A stretch of 41,937 nt of DNA from a virus. Below, in pieces: positions 13,940 to 22,350 of the stretch. Numbering within the stretch: the first letter of the stretch is position 1; each line of letters opens with the position of its first letter. The DNA lies in IMG/VR virus record IMGVR_UViG_3300025133_000242, positions 1 to 41,937 of that record, one strand, 5' to 3'. Position numbers and translations under genes: made by a program. The notes under the pieces are model-generated. The model had not been told where the DNA came from. It did not search any database and saw nothing but the letters and a program-made list of their open reading frames with translations.

Positions 13940-16348
13940 ATGGCTAAGTCAGTTATAAAAAGTTATTTTCCTAGTCAAGTGGTAAGTGACGCTGAAAAAT
14001 TAAGTTACGACTATGGTTTAAAAGTTGCTAAAGCAATAGAGACTGAATGGTTCCATAATAATAGGCAAGGTAATAGACATAAAACAAGTAAAAATAATTT
14101 TCATAGTTTAAGATTGTACGCTAGAGGTGAACAGTCAATACAAAAGTATAAGGATGAGTTATCGATAAACGGTGATTTGTCCTATTTAAATTTAGATTGG
14201 AAACCAGTTCCAATTATTCCAAAATTTGTAGATATAGTAGTAAATGGTATAGCTGAAAGAACTTATGATATAAAAGCGTATTCTCAAGATCCGTATGGCG
14301 TAAGTCAAAGGACCAAGTATATGGAAGATATATTGTCAGACATGAGACTCAAAGATTTTGATGCTTATATAAAAGATAATCTTCAAATGGATCTCAAACA
14401 AAGTGATCAAGAGACTCTTCCAAATTCAGAAGAAGAATTACAAATCCACATGCAAATTAGTTACAAGCAATCTATTGAGTTAGCTGAAGAGCAGGCTATC
14501 AACGTTTTGTTAGAAGGTAATAATTATGAGCTTACAAAAAAGAGATTTTACTATGATTTAACTACAATAGGTATTGGAGCAGTTAAAACTTCGTTTAACA
14601 CATCTGAAGGGGTTACTGTAGATTATGTAGATCCAGCAAACTTAGTTTATTCCCATACAGATTCACCATATTTCGATGATATATACTACGTTGGTGAGGT
14701 TAAAAATATTCCTGTAAACGAATTAGTAAAACAATTTCCTCACTTAGAACATGGGGATATAGAAGAGATAATGTCAACGTCTAATCAATCTAGTTATAAT
14801 ACTTCTTATAGAGATGATGACAATAATAAGATTCAAGTTTTATATTTTAATTATAAAACTTATATGAATGAGGTTTATAAAATAAAAGAAGTTGGAACCG
14901 GTGCAGATAAAATAATACCTAAAGACGATACGTTTAATCCACCAGAAGATATGGAAGGTGGTTACAGTAAATTATTGAGGAGCATAGAATGTCTTTATGA
15001 TGGCGCTTTAATTCTTGGTACAAATAAATTACTTAAATGGGAGATGGCTAGAAATATGTTACGCCCTAAAAGTGATTTTACTAAAGTTAAAATGAATTAC
15101 GCTATCGTGGCTCCTAGAATGTATAATGGAAAAATAGAATCATTAGTAGGAAGAATTACAGGGTTTGCTGATATGATTCAATTAACGCATTTAAAGCTAC
15201 AACAGGTGATGGCTAGAATGGTTCCAGATGGAGTTTATCTTGACGCAGATGGATTAGCTGAAATTGATTTAGGTAATGGAACAAACTACAACCCACAAGA
15301 AGCTTTAAATATGTTCTTCCAAACTGGTAGCGTTATTGGTAGATCGTTTACTCAAGATGGTGACATGAACCCAGGTAAAGTTCCAATTCAAGAAATTACA
15401 AGTGGGAGTGGTGGTAATAAAATACAAGCTTTAATTACAAATTACAATTACTACCTTCAAATGATACGTGATGTCACTGGGTTAAATGAAGCTAGAGATG
15501 GTAGTATGCCAGATAAAAGCGCTTTAGTGGGTGTTCAAAAATTAGCTGCGGCTAATTCAAATACTGCCACAAGACATATATTACAATCTGGATTATTTTT
15601 AACAACTGAAATTGCAGAATGCTTGTCGCTTAGAATATCTGATATTATAGAATATTCACCTACAAGAGACGCGTTTATTCAAGCTGTTGGAGTTCATAAT
15701 GTAGCTACGTTAGAAGAGATAAGTAGTTTAAATCTTTATGATTTTGGCATATTTATAGAATTACAACCAGATGAAGAGGAGAAGGTAATGTTAGAGAATA
15801 ATATTCAAATGGCATTACAACAACAAAGTATAGAGTTAGAAGATGCTATTGATCTTAGAGAAATTAAAAATATTAAATTAGCTAATCAACTTTTAAAAAT
15901 AAGAAGAAACAGAAAAGAATTAAAAGATCAAGCAATTCAACAGCAGAATATGCAAATGCAATCCGAAGCTAATCAACAAGCTACTATAACAGCCGCGCAA
16001 GCTGAAATGCAAAAACAAGAACAAAGTGCGCAAATTGAAATAAACTTAGAACAAAGTAAAGCAGAGTTAAAAGCTAATCAATTAATGTTAGAAGCTAATC
16101 TCAAAAAAGAGTTAATGGAACAAGAGTTTATGTATAATATGCAATTAAGGCAAGCAGAAATGGAAACTGTTAAAACTAGAGATCAAGAAAAAGAAGACCG
16201 TAAAGATCAAAGAACAAAGATACAAGCTACACAACAGTCAGAAATGATTGACCAAAGAAAAAACGAAAAACCACCTAAAAACTTCGAGTCAACAGGTAAT
16301 GATATACTTGGTGGTGATTTCGACCTAGGAGCATTTGAACCTAGATAA
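13940..16348 (+). CDS. Portal protein
   Basis: An 802-aa protein of the size and layout of portals in crAss-like/P22-like podoviruses. Identifying segments are the wing/clip region LTTIGIGAVKTSF with VDYVDPANLVYS (about residues 205-235), the stretch GRITGFADMIQLTHLKLQQV near 400-420 that forms the stem helices, and MIRDVTGLNEARDGSMPDKS near 510-530. The last ~190 residues are a long Q/E/K-rich helix (QQNMQMQSEANQQ and similar), a barrel or crown region extending into the capsid. Twelve copies would form the DNA channel at one capsid vertex. It sits directly after TerL and before the scaffold-like gene. Confidence 0.85.
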   Translation: MAKSVIKSYFPSQVVSDAEKLSYDYGLKVAKAIETEWFHNNRQGNRHKTSKNNFHSLRLYARGEQSIQKYKDELSINGDLSYLNLDWKPVPIIPKFVDIVVNGIAERTYDIKAYSQDPYGVSQRTKYMEDILSDMRLKDFDAYIKDNLQMDLKQSDQETLPNSEEELQIHMQISYKQSIELAEEQAINVLLEGNNYELTKKRFYYDLTTIGIGAVKTSFNTSEGVTVDYVDPANLVYSHTDSPYFDDIYYVGEVKNIPVNELVKQFPHLEHGDIEEIMSTSNQSSYNTSYRDDDNNKIQVLYFNYKTYMNEVYKIKEVGTGADKIIPKDDTFNPPEDMEGGYSKLLRSIECLYDGALILGTNKLLKWEMARNMLRPKSDFTKVKMNYAIVAPRMYNGKIESLVGRITGFADMIQLTHLKLQQVMARMVPDGVYLDADGLAEIDLGNGTNYNPQEALNMFFQTGSVIGRSFTQDGDMNPGKVPIQEITSGSGGNKIQALITNYNYYLQMIRDVTGLNEARDGSMPDKSALVGVQKLAAANSNTATRHILQSGLFLTTEIAECLSLRISDIIEYSPTRDAFIQAVGVHNVATLEEISSLNLYDFGIFIELQPDEEEKVMLENNIQMALQQQSIELEDAIDLREIKNIKLANQLLKIRRNRKELKDQAIQQQNMQMQSEANQQATITAAQAEMQKQEQSAQIEINLEQSKAELKANQLMLEANLKKELMEQEFMYNMQLRQAEMETVKTRDQEKEDRKDQRTKIQATQQSEMIDQRKNEKPPKNFESTGNDILGGDFDLGAFEPR

Positions 16349-16374
16349 TTTTATTAATTTTATAATATTTTATT

Positions 16375-17580
16375 ATGGCAGAAAAAAAAGAAGAACAGGT
16401 AGTAGAACAGACTACTGAAGAACCAAAAGTAGATAATACAGTCGAAAAAATCAAGGTTAAGAAAAAACCATCAATGAAAAAACTTAGTCAAGATGATAAA
16501 CCTATCAAAGTTGATTTAAGTAAACCACCACCAAAAACAAAGGAAGATGTACAACCAGTTAATAACACAGAAACCGAAGAGGTTCAAGAAAAGGTTGTTG
16601 AAGAAACAACTGATAAAAAAGAGGTTGTTAAACAAGATACAGGAGAAACTGTTGAAACACCTGTTTTAGAAGAAATTACAAACGAAGAAGTTGATGAGGT
16701 TCAGGAGCAAGTTGATGAAGTTGTAGCAGAAGCAGAAGCAACTGGAAAACCTATCCCAGAAAATATCCAAAAACTAATGGACTTTATGGATGAAACTGGT
16801 GGTGATATAAATGATTATGTTAAACTTAATAAAGATTACAGTAATCTAAATGATGAAGCTTTATTAAAAGAGTATTACACGAATACAAAACCTCATTTAA
16901 ACAACGAAGAAATTAACTTCCTTATGGAAGACACATTCTCTTACGACGAAGATGTAGACGACGAGAGAGATATACGAAGAAAAAAATTAGCGTTAAAAGA
17001 GCAAGTTGCCGACGCTAAAACTCAATTGGAAGAGAACAAATCCAAATACTATGAAGATATCAAAGCTGGTTCAAAGCTCACGAGTGAGCAACAGAAAGCA
17101 GTTGATTTCTTTAATAGGTACAACAAGGAAACAGAGGAAAATCAGAAAACAGCAAACGCCGCTAAATCTACATTCTTACAAAAAACAGATAATGTTTTTA
17201 ACGACAAGTTCAAAGGTTTTGAATATAACGTCGGAGATAAGAAATTTAGGTTTAATGTCAAAGATACGAATGGAGTCAAAGAAACCCAAAGTGACATCAA
17301 TAATTTTGTCAAAAAGTTTTTGAATAAAAATAATGTGATGGAAGACGCTAAAGGTTATCATAAATCTCTTTATACGGCTATGAATGCAGATGCTGTAGCT
17401 AATCATTTTTACGAACAAGGTAAAGCAGATGCTATGAAAGATAGTGTTGCTAAATCCAAGAATGTAGATATGAACCCTAGACAATCACATGGTGAGATAG
17501 AAGCTGGTGGTATGAAGTTTAGGGTGTTAGGTGATGATTCTTCTGATTTTAAGTTTAAAATTAAAAACAAAAGTAAATAA
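16375..17580 (+). CDS. Putative scaffolding/head assembly protein
   Basis: A 401-aa protein placed between portal and capsid genes, the usual place for a scaffold. Residues 1-130 are low-complexity and highly charged, with repeated V/E/K/P and EEV-type motifs; residues 140-330 are helical (LKEQVADAKTQLEENKSKYYED); the end is basic and beta-like (GGMKFRVLGDD, then FKFKIKNKSK). The acidic body plus basic C-terminus is typical of scaffolds that bind the capsid protein through the last residues. No protease triad is visible. The identification rests on position and composition. Confidence 0.65.
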   Translation: MAEKKEEQVVEQTTEEPKVDNTVEKIKVKKKPSMKKLSQDDKPIKVDLSKPPPKTKEDVQPVNNTETEEVQEKVVEETTDKKEVVKQDTGETVETPVLEEITNEEVDEVQEQVDEVVAEAEATGKPIPENIQKLMDFMDETGGDINDYVKLNKDYSNLNDEALLKEYYTNTKPHLNNEEINFLMEDTFSYDEDVDDERDIRRKKLALKEQVADAKTQLEENKSKYYEDIKAGSKLTSEQQKAVDFFNRYNKETEENQKTANAAKSTFLQKTDNVFNDKFKGFEYNVGDKKFRFNVKDTNGVKETQSDINNFVKKFLNKNNVMEDAKGYHKSLYTAMNADAVANHFYEQGKADAMKDSVAKSKNVDMNPRQSHGEIEAGGMKFRVLGDDSSDFKFKIKNKSK

Positions 17581-17600
17581 TAATTTAAAATTAAAACAAA

Positions 17601-19121
17601 ATGGCAATTACCGCAGGTGCTAATTTGAACAGCGTGCCGGCTCCTTATCAGTCGACACTAGCCTCAAATTACATCGATTTTACGTCCACAGCCGCTGCAA
17701 GCGCAAACTGGGGACAACAATACCTGCCTGAATTGATGGAAAAAGAAGCTGAAGTTTTTGGAAACAGAACTATCAGTGGATTTTTATCTCAAGTCGGTGC
17801 AGAAGAACCAATGACCTCTGATCAGGTTGTTTGGTCAGAACAGGGTAGATTACATCTATCTTATATAGCAGCTGTCACTAGCGCTACAACAATGGCAACA
17901 GCCGTTGGTGGTAGTACTAATGGTGGTACAATAACTATTACATCTGATATTGATGGTAACACATCAACCAATCAATACACTACACAGGATCATGGTATTA
18001 GAACTAATGATATGATTTTGTTAGCTGATGCAAACACGACTATTAGATGTCTTGTTACAGATGTTGCAGCTTCAGGTATTTTAGACGTTACACCTTACGA
18101 CGCAACAAGTGCAACTACAACTTTAGCCGCTGCTGGTTTCGCAGCTGGGGTTTGTAGAGTATTAGTTTATGGCTCTGAATACAAAAAAGGTGATGATTAT
18201 AATGGGGCTGGAAACGCACATGCAGATGGTGCTAACGAACCAATCTTTACATCTTTTAGTAACAAACCAATTATCATAAAAGACTATTATCATATCTCTG
18301 GATCTGATACTGCTCAAATTGGTTGGATTGAAACTACCGGAGAAGATGGTCAAAATGGTTATCTTTGGTATTTAAAAGCTGAAGGTGAAACTAGAATGCG
18401 ATTCACTGATTACTTAGAAATGGCAATGATTGAATCTGTTGAAGGTGATCCAGCACAATCTAGAGTTGATTCATTCCTTAATGGAGCTACAAATACTTTC
18501 GGTACAATGGGATTATTTGAAGCAGTTGAAACTAGAGGTAATGCATCATCTGGTATTATTGGAATTCCACCTTTGGATTTAGCAGAATTTGATTTAATTC
18601 TAGCTGAATTTGATAATCAAGGAGCTATTGAAGAAAACATGATGTTCTTAAACAGAAGCACTGCTTTAGCAGTTGATGATATGTTAGCTTCAATGAATTC
18701 TTATGGTGGTGGTGGTACTTCTTACGGAGTATTCGACAACTCAGAAAACATGGCACTTAATTTAGGTTTCTCAGGATTCCGTAGAGGTTCTTATGATTTC
18801 TACAAATCTGATTGGAAATATCTAAATGATGGAGCTACAAGAGGTGCTATTAACGCTATAGATACTGTTAATGCAGTAAGAGGAGTGTTTGTTCCGGCTG
18901 GAGTTAGTTCAGTTTATGATCAATCACTAGGAAAGAATCTTAAACGTCCTTTCTTACATGTTCGTTATAGAGCTTCACAAACAGACGACAGGAAATTCAA
19001 AACATGGGTTACTGGTGCTGTTGGAGCAGCTACATCAGCATTAGATGCGATGCAAGTACATTATCTATCTGAAAGATGTTTAATTACTCAAGGTGCAAAT
19101 AACTTTATGTTATTAAACTAA
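17601..19121 (+). CDS. Major capsid protein
   Basis: A 506-aa HK97-fold-type capsid protein, judged from position, size and pattern. N-terminal arm (1-50, ending EKEAEVFGNRTISGFL), then WSEQGRLHLSYI at about 78-89. Residues 90-190 form a Thr/Gly/Ala-rich beta insertion (DMILLADANTTIRCLVTDV), absent from minimal HK97 proteins and likely an accessory surface domain. The core resumes with GSEYKKGDDYN and includes long spine-helix candidates (LAEFDLILAEFDN) and a C-terminal YLSERCLITQGANNFMLLN. A strong terminator begins 12 nt after the stop, so this gene probably ends the most abundant transcript. The phage GroEL could serve its folding (inference). Confidence 0.85.
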   Translation: MAITAGANLNSVPAPYQSTLASNYIDFTSTAAASANWGQQYLPELMEKEAEVFGNRTISGFLSQVGAEEPMTSDQVVWSEQGRLHLSYIAAVTSATTMATAVGGSTNGGTITITSDIDGNTSTNQYTTQDHGIRTNDMILLADANTTIRCLVTDVAASGILDVTPYDATSATTTLAAAGFAAGVCRVLVYGSEYKKGDDYNGAGNAHADGANEPIFTSFSNKPIIIKDYYHISGSDTAQIGWIETTGEDGQNGYLWYLKAEGETRMRFTDYLEMAMIESVEGDPAQSRVDSFLNGATNTFGTMGLFEAVETRGNASSGIIGIPPLDLAEFDLILAEFDNQGAIEENMMFLNRSTALAVDDMLASMNSYGGGGTSYGVFDNSENMALNLGFSGFRRGSYDFYKSDWKYLNDGATRGAINAIDTVNAVRGVFVPAGVSSVYDQSLGKNLKRPFLHVRYRASQTDDRKFKTWVTGAVGAATSALDAMQVHYLSERCLITQGANNFMLLN

Positions 19122-19133
19122 GCATTTATATTT

Positions 19134-19173
19134 AAAAGAGGGTGGAGCTTAGTCTCCACTCCCTTTTATTTTT
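19134..19173 (+). terminator. Strong Rho-independent terminator after capsid gene
   Basis: AAAAGAGGGTGGAG (19134-19147) pairs with CTCCACTCCCTTTT (19154-19167) around the loop CTTAGT: 14 positions with one G-U pair and one A-C mismatch, followed by ATTTTT. It lies in the short gap between the capsid gene and the 275-aa gene, whose start is at 19198. It probably sets a high capsid-to-downstream expression ratio by partial termination. Confidence 0.88.
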
Positions 19174-19197
19174 ATTAATTTTATTATATATTATATT

Positions 19198-20025
19198 ATG
19201 GAAAAGAAAACAAAAAAAGTTGAGGTGGAAGAACCTCAAGTTCAAGAAAAAGTAGCGGTTAAAACTGCTCCGGTTGTAGAACAACCAAAACTAAAAAAAG
19301 ATACTTGGGAAATAAAAGATAGGGTTTATTATTTAAAAAGTGGTAAAAAACCTTTATCTAAAACTATTAGATCTTCTCATATTCATTATTTCGATGAAGA
19401 AAAAGGGTATGAAAGAGAGCTAAAACATACTGAAAATCAAAGAACACCATTTGTTGATGAAATGCAAGGTGAACAAAGATTAGCTCATATTATATTTAGA
19501 TCAGGGGCATTACACGTGCCTAGAGAGAAACAAGTTTTACAAAAACTACTATCTCTATATCACCCACATAGAGATAAAATATATTATGAGTGGAAACCAG
19601 AAGTGGTAGCCGAACAACAGATCGATGTGTTGGAGTTAGAAACAGACGCTTTATTAGCTGCTAGAAATATGGATGTTGATTTGGCAGAAGCTATATTAAG
19701 AGCAGAGTTTGGTTCTAGCGTGACAGAGATGAGTTCTAAAGAGCTTAAGCGTGATTTACTTATATTTGCTAAGAAGAACCCTAAATTGTTCTTAGATTTA
19801 GCAAATGACGAGAACGTTGTACTTAGAAATTTTGGTATCAAAGCAACTGAAATGGGGATATTAAAATTATCCACTGATCAAAGACACTTCATGTGGGGAT
19901 CTAATGATAGGAAACTTATGGTAGTTCCTTATGATGAACATCCGTACTCAGCTTTAGCGCATTGGTTTAAAACTGATGAAGGTATGGAAATATATTCTAA
20001 TATAGAGAAAAGATTAAATAATTAA
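19198..20025 (+). CDS. Conserved-looking head-region protein, function unknown
   Basis: A 275-aa protein. Residues 1-35 are a low-complexity K/E/V/P tail (KKVEVEEPQVQEKVAVKTAP), the rest is folded: DTWEIKDRVYYLKSGKKPLS, then a region beginning QGEQRLAHIIFRSGALHVPREK, then helices ending LANDENVVLRNFGIKAT and a C-terminal part with HPYSALAHWFKTDEGMEIY. I do not recognise a catalytic site. The place directly after the capsid gene and before the ring proteins suggests a head completion or minor capsid role, or a protein expressed at low level behind the terminator. Confidence 0.6.
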   Translation: MEKKTKKVEVEEPQVQEKVAVKTAPVVEQPKLKKDTWEIKDRVYYLKSGKKPLSKTIRSSHIHYFDEEKGYERELKHTENQRTPFVDEMQGEQRLAHIIFRSGALHVPREKQVLQKLLSLYHPHRDKIYYEWKPEVVAEQQIDVLELETDALLAARNMDVDLAEAILRAEFGSSVTEMSSKELKRDLLIFAKKNPKLFLDLANDENVVLRNFGIKATEMGILKLSTDQRHFMWGSNDRKLMVVPYDEHPYSALAHWFKTDEGMEIYSNIEKRLNN

Positions 20026-20032
20026 TCTAACC

Positions 20033-20071
20033 GTAGTGAGCGATCGCCCTACGGGGCGATTGCACAACTAC
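20033..20071 (+). repeat. GC-rich hairpin with UACG tetraloop
   Basis: GCGATCGCCC (20040-20049) and GGGCGATTGC (20054-20063) form a 10-bp stem with one G-U pair, closed by a C(UACG)G loop, the extra-stable UNCG class. GTAGT (20033-20037) and ACTAC (20067-20071) extend it below a small internal loop. No T-run follows, so this is more likely an mRNA-stabilising or processing element, or a weak terminator. Its left arm starts with the palindrome GCGATCGC, which stands out in this AT-rich window. Confidence 0.7.
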
Positions 20072-20085
20072 ATAAAATAAATTAT

Positions 20086-20244
20086 ATGAAATCTAAAGGA
20101 TTAGGCGATACAATTGAAAAAATAACAAAAGCAACTGGAATAAAAAAAGTAGTTGAAACTATTAACAAAACGACTAAAAAGGGTTGTGGTTGTAATAAAA
20201 GAAAAGAAACTTTGAATAGATTATTCCCTTATAATAATAAATAA
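20086..20244 (+). CDS. Small Cys-Gly-Cys protein (GLGDTIEK family)
   Basis: A 52-aa basic protein from ATG 20086 to TAA 20242-20244: MKSKGLGDTIEKITKATGIK at the start, GCGCNKRKETLNRLFPY near the end. The layout (helix, helix, C-G-C, R-K, L-x-x-L-F-P-Y) matches a tiny protein family that I recall from marine phages and Bacteroidota, whose function is unknown. The two cysteines are too close to form a full zinc site alone, so a dimer or metal-sharing partner may be needed. It lies between the UACG hairpin and the first ring-type gene, whose ATG is 2 nt after its stop. Confidence 0.7.
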   Translation: MKSKGLGDTIEKITKATGIKKVVETINKTTKKGCGCNKRKETLNRLFPYNNK

Positions 20245-20246
20245 AT

Positions 20247-20990
20247 ATGCCAGTAAGTATAGACACAGTATATCAAAGAGTTTTAGCAATATCTAATAAA
20301 GAGCAAAGAGGTTATATAACTCCTATAGAGTTTAATTTATTAGCTAATCAAGCTCAATTAGAAATCTTTGAACAATACTTTTACGACTTAGATCAATTCA
20401 AGAGAAAGCAAGATATACCTGGACAAGAAACCGATTTAACTTCTTTTTCCGATTCAATTGAATTAATAAGTAAAAAATTAAGTGTATTTACTAATGTTAT
20501 AGCTCTTCTAGGAGGTTCGACAACGTACCCAACTATTCTCCCAGGACCTATACCTGTTTATAGTACAGGCAAAATTTTTGCACATGGAGTTGTATGTAAA
20601 AAAGTAACGCTTAACGAACTAGATAATTTATTAAATTCCAATTTTCATAGAGACGCACTGGTAAGAAGTCCAGTTTATATAGAGAGTAATGTAGCTGGTG
20701 AAGATATACGTGTTTGGGACGGTGTCCAAACTCTTGCTGGAAGAATGACAACAGGTGTTACTTGTGAAGTAATTACAGAACCCACTGCAGTACGATGGGG
20801 ATATGATATTATTGGGGAAAAAGCATTATACAACGCCTCAACATCCATAAACTTCACTTTACACGACTCAGAGGAAACTGAATTAGTATTTAAAGTGTTA
20901 GGATTAGCTGGTGTAGTAATGAATAAACCTGGATTAACTTCAATAGCAATGGCAAAAGAAAGTGGTAAAATACAACAAGAAAAAATATAA
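20247..20990 (+). CDS. Head-tail connector/ring-type protein 1
   Basis: A 247-aa protein. Its N-terminus (MPVSIDTVYQRVLAISNKEQ, then GYITPIEFNLLANQAQLEIFEQYF) is the helical signature of proteins that follow the capsid gene in crAss-like and related podoviruses, where they form a ring below the portal. The middle and end are mixed beta and end with an oligomerisation-like segment (LVFKVLGLAGVVMNKPGL, MAKESGKIQQEKI). It would link portal and tail. The next gene begins 4 nt downstream. Identification by pattern and position. Confidence 0.65.
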   Translation: MPVSIDTVYQRVLAISNKEQRGYITPIEFNLLANQAQLEIFEQYFYDLDQFKRKQDIPGQETDLTSFSDSIELISKKLSVFTNVIALLGGSTTYPTILPGPIPVYSTGKIFAHGVVCKKVTLNELDNLLNSNFHRDALVRSPVYIESNVAGEDIRVWDGVQTLAGRMTTGVTCEVITEPTAVRWGYDIIGEKALYNASTSINFTLHDSEETELVFKVLGLAGVVMNKPGLTSIAMAKESGKIQQEKI

Positions 20991-20994
20991 ATAA

Positions 20995-22347
20995 ATGGCA
21001 CACGGACTACTTCAAGGACAACAACAACAACAATATTATAATAGTAATAATTATGGTGGTTATCAATTTATAAGTTTAACAGATGTTATTAATAATTTTA
21101 TGGCTACCTACACAGGAGAAGATAAAATTTTAGAAAAAACAAATAGATCTGATGTTAGTTTTCACGCTCATAGGGCTTTAGCAGAATTAAGTTTTGATGT
21201 TTTTAAATCTTGTAAAGCTCAAGAAATAGAAATTCCTGCATCTTTAGCGATGGTATTGCCACAAGACTATGTTAATTATATTAAGCTAACATGGAGTGAT
21301 AGCTCTGGTGTAGAACATGTTATATATCCTGCGAGAAAAACCTCAAACCCAACTCCAATATTACAAAATAGTGACGGTGATTATGCTTTGACAGCTGAAG
21401 CAACAGCAGGTGTTACAAATCTTTTAGCATTAGACGATGAATATCCAGATGTTTTACCAGGAATGATTGTTGATGTTCCATATAACGGAACAGGAACTCA
21501 ATTTCCTTCTGGTTCACTTATAGTATGGAGAGTTTATAATCAAGGCGGAGTAACATTAATTACAATCTATGATACAACTGCTGGTGCAATTTGGGTACCT
21601 GGTCTAGTTTTCTCAACTACTCTTACGTTTACGAATACAGATGGTTCTTTAGTGTTACAAAAGGAATCTTCTCATATAGTGGAAGGGCTTAGTTGGAACA
21701 CAACGGTTCCTATAATGACAGCAACAACAGCTGCTAGTATAGCTAATATACGAGTTGGAATGGAAGTCGGTAATAGAGCTTTTGGTATAGGAACCATTGT
21801 AACTAGTATAAATGGATTAGTTATAACAGTGTCTGCGGTAGCAGCGGTAGTAAGTGGTGTAGGTGAAGATGTAACTTTTACCTCTTTTGATCTTATTTCC
21901 GATACTTGGTCTAAATATAATAGCGCTACCCCATCAAGTAACCAGGGTGATTATCAAGATGACATTTATTGGTCGGCTGGTGGGGAAAGGTACGGACTAG
22001 ATCCGCAACATGCTCAAACAAATGGATCTTTCTTTATAGATGACTGTAAGGGTATGATATATTTCAGTTCAAATTTATCTGGTAAAACTGTTATTCTAAA
22101 ATATATAAGCGATAGTTTAGGTACGCATGATGAAATGCAAGTACATAAACTAGCTGAGGAGGCAATTTATAAATGGATTGTATACGGTTGTTTGTCTGCT
22201 AGATTGAATATTCCAGAGTATGTAATGCGTAGATATAAAAAAGAAAAATTTGCTGAGACTAGAAAAGCAAAATTAAGATTATCAAATATTAAATTAGAAG
22301 AGATTACTCAGGTACTACGAGGTAAATCTAAACAAATAAAACACTAG
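20995..22347 (+). CDS. Head-tail connector/ring-type protein 2
   Basis: A 450-aa protein. After a Q/N-rich start (GQQQQQYYNSNNYGGY) comes ISLTDVINNFMATYTGEDKI and the helix HAHRALAELSFDVFKSCKAQ, then MVLPQDYVNYIKLTW, an order typical of T7 gp11/P22 gp4-like tail-ring proteins. Residues 125-310 are a beta-rich insertion with a GMxVGNRAFGIGT turn also found in other virion proteins of this window. The C-terminal part (HKLAEEAIYKWIVYGCLSAR, RRYKKEKFAETRKAKLRLS) is helical and basic. It should sit between ring protein 1 and the giant tail protein encoded 3 nt after it. Confidence 0.65.
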   Translation: MAHGLLQGQQQQQYYNSNNYGGYQFISLTDVINNFMATYTGEDKILEKTNRSDVSFHAHRALAELSFDVFKSCKAQEIEIPASLAMVLPQDYVNYIKLTWSDSSGVEHVIYPARKTSNPTPILQNSDGDYALTAEATAGVTNLLALDDEYPDVLPGMIVDVPYNGTGTQFPSGSLIVWRVYNQGGVTLITIYDTTAGAIWVPGLVFSTTLTFTNTDGSLVLQKESSHIVEGLSWNTTVPIMTATTAASIANIRVGMEVGNRAFGIGTIVTSINGLVITVSAVAAVVSGVGEDVTFTSFDLISDTWSKYNSATPSSNQGDYQDDIYWSAGGERYGLDPQHAQTNGSFFIDDCKGMIYFSSNLSGKTVILKYISDSLGTHDEMQVHKLAEEAIYKWIVYGCLSARLNIPEYVMRRYKKEKFAETRKAKLRLSNIKLEEITQVLRGKSKQIKH

Positions 22348-22350
22348 TAC

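Noticed and set aside
17006-17323. 105-aa same-strand ORF inside the scaffold-like gene
   Set aside because: Basic, low-complexity product in a second frame of a well-supported gene; no leader or independent support.
20040-20047. GCGATCGC as a cyanobacterial HIP1 site, implying a cyanophage
   Set aside because: I noticed only this copy, it is part of a hairpin stem, and other signs point to a Bacteroidota host.
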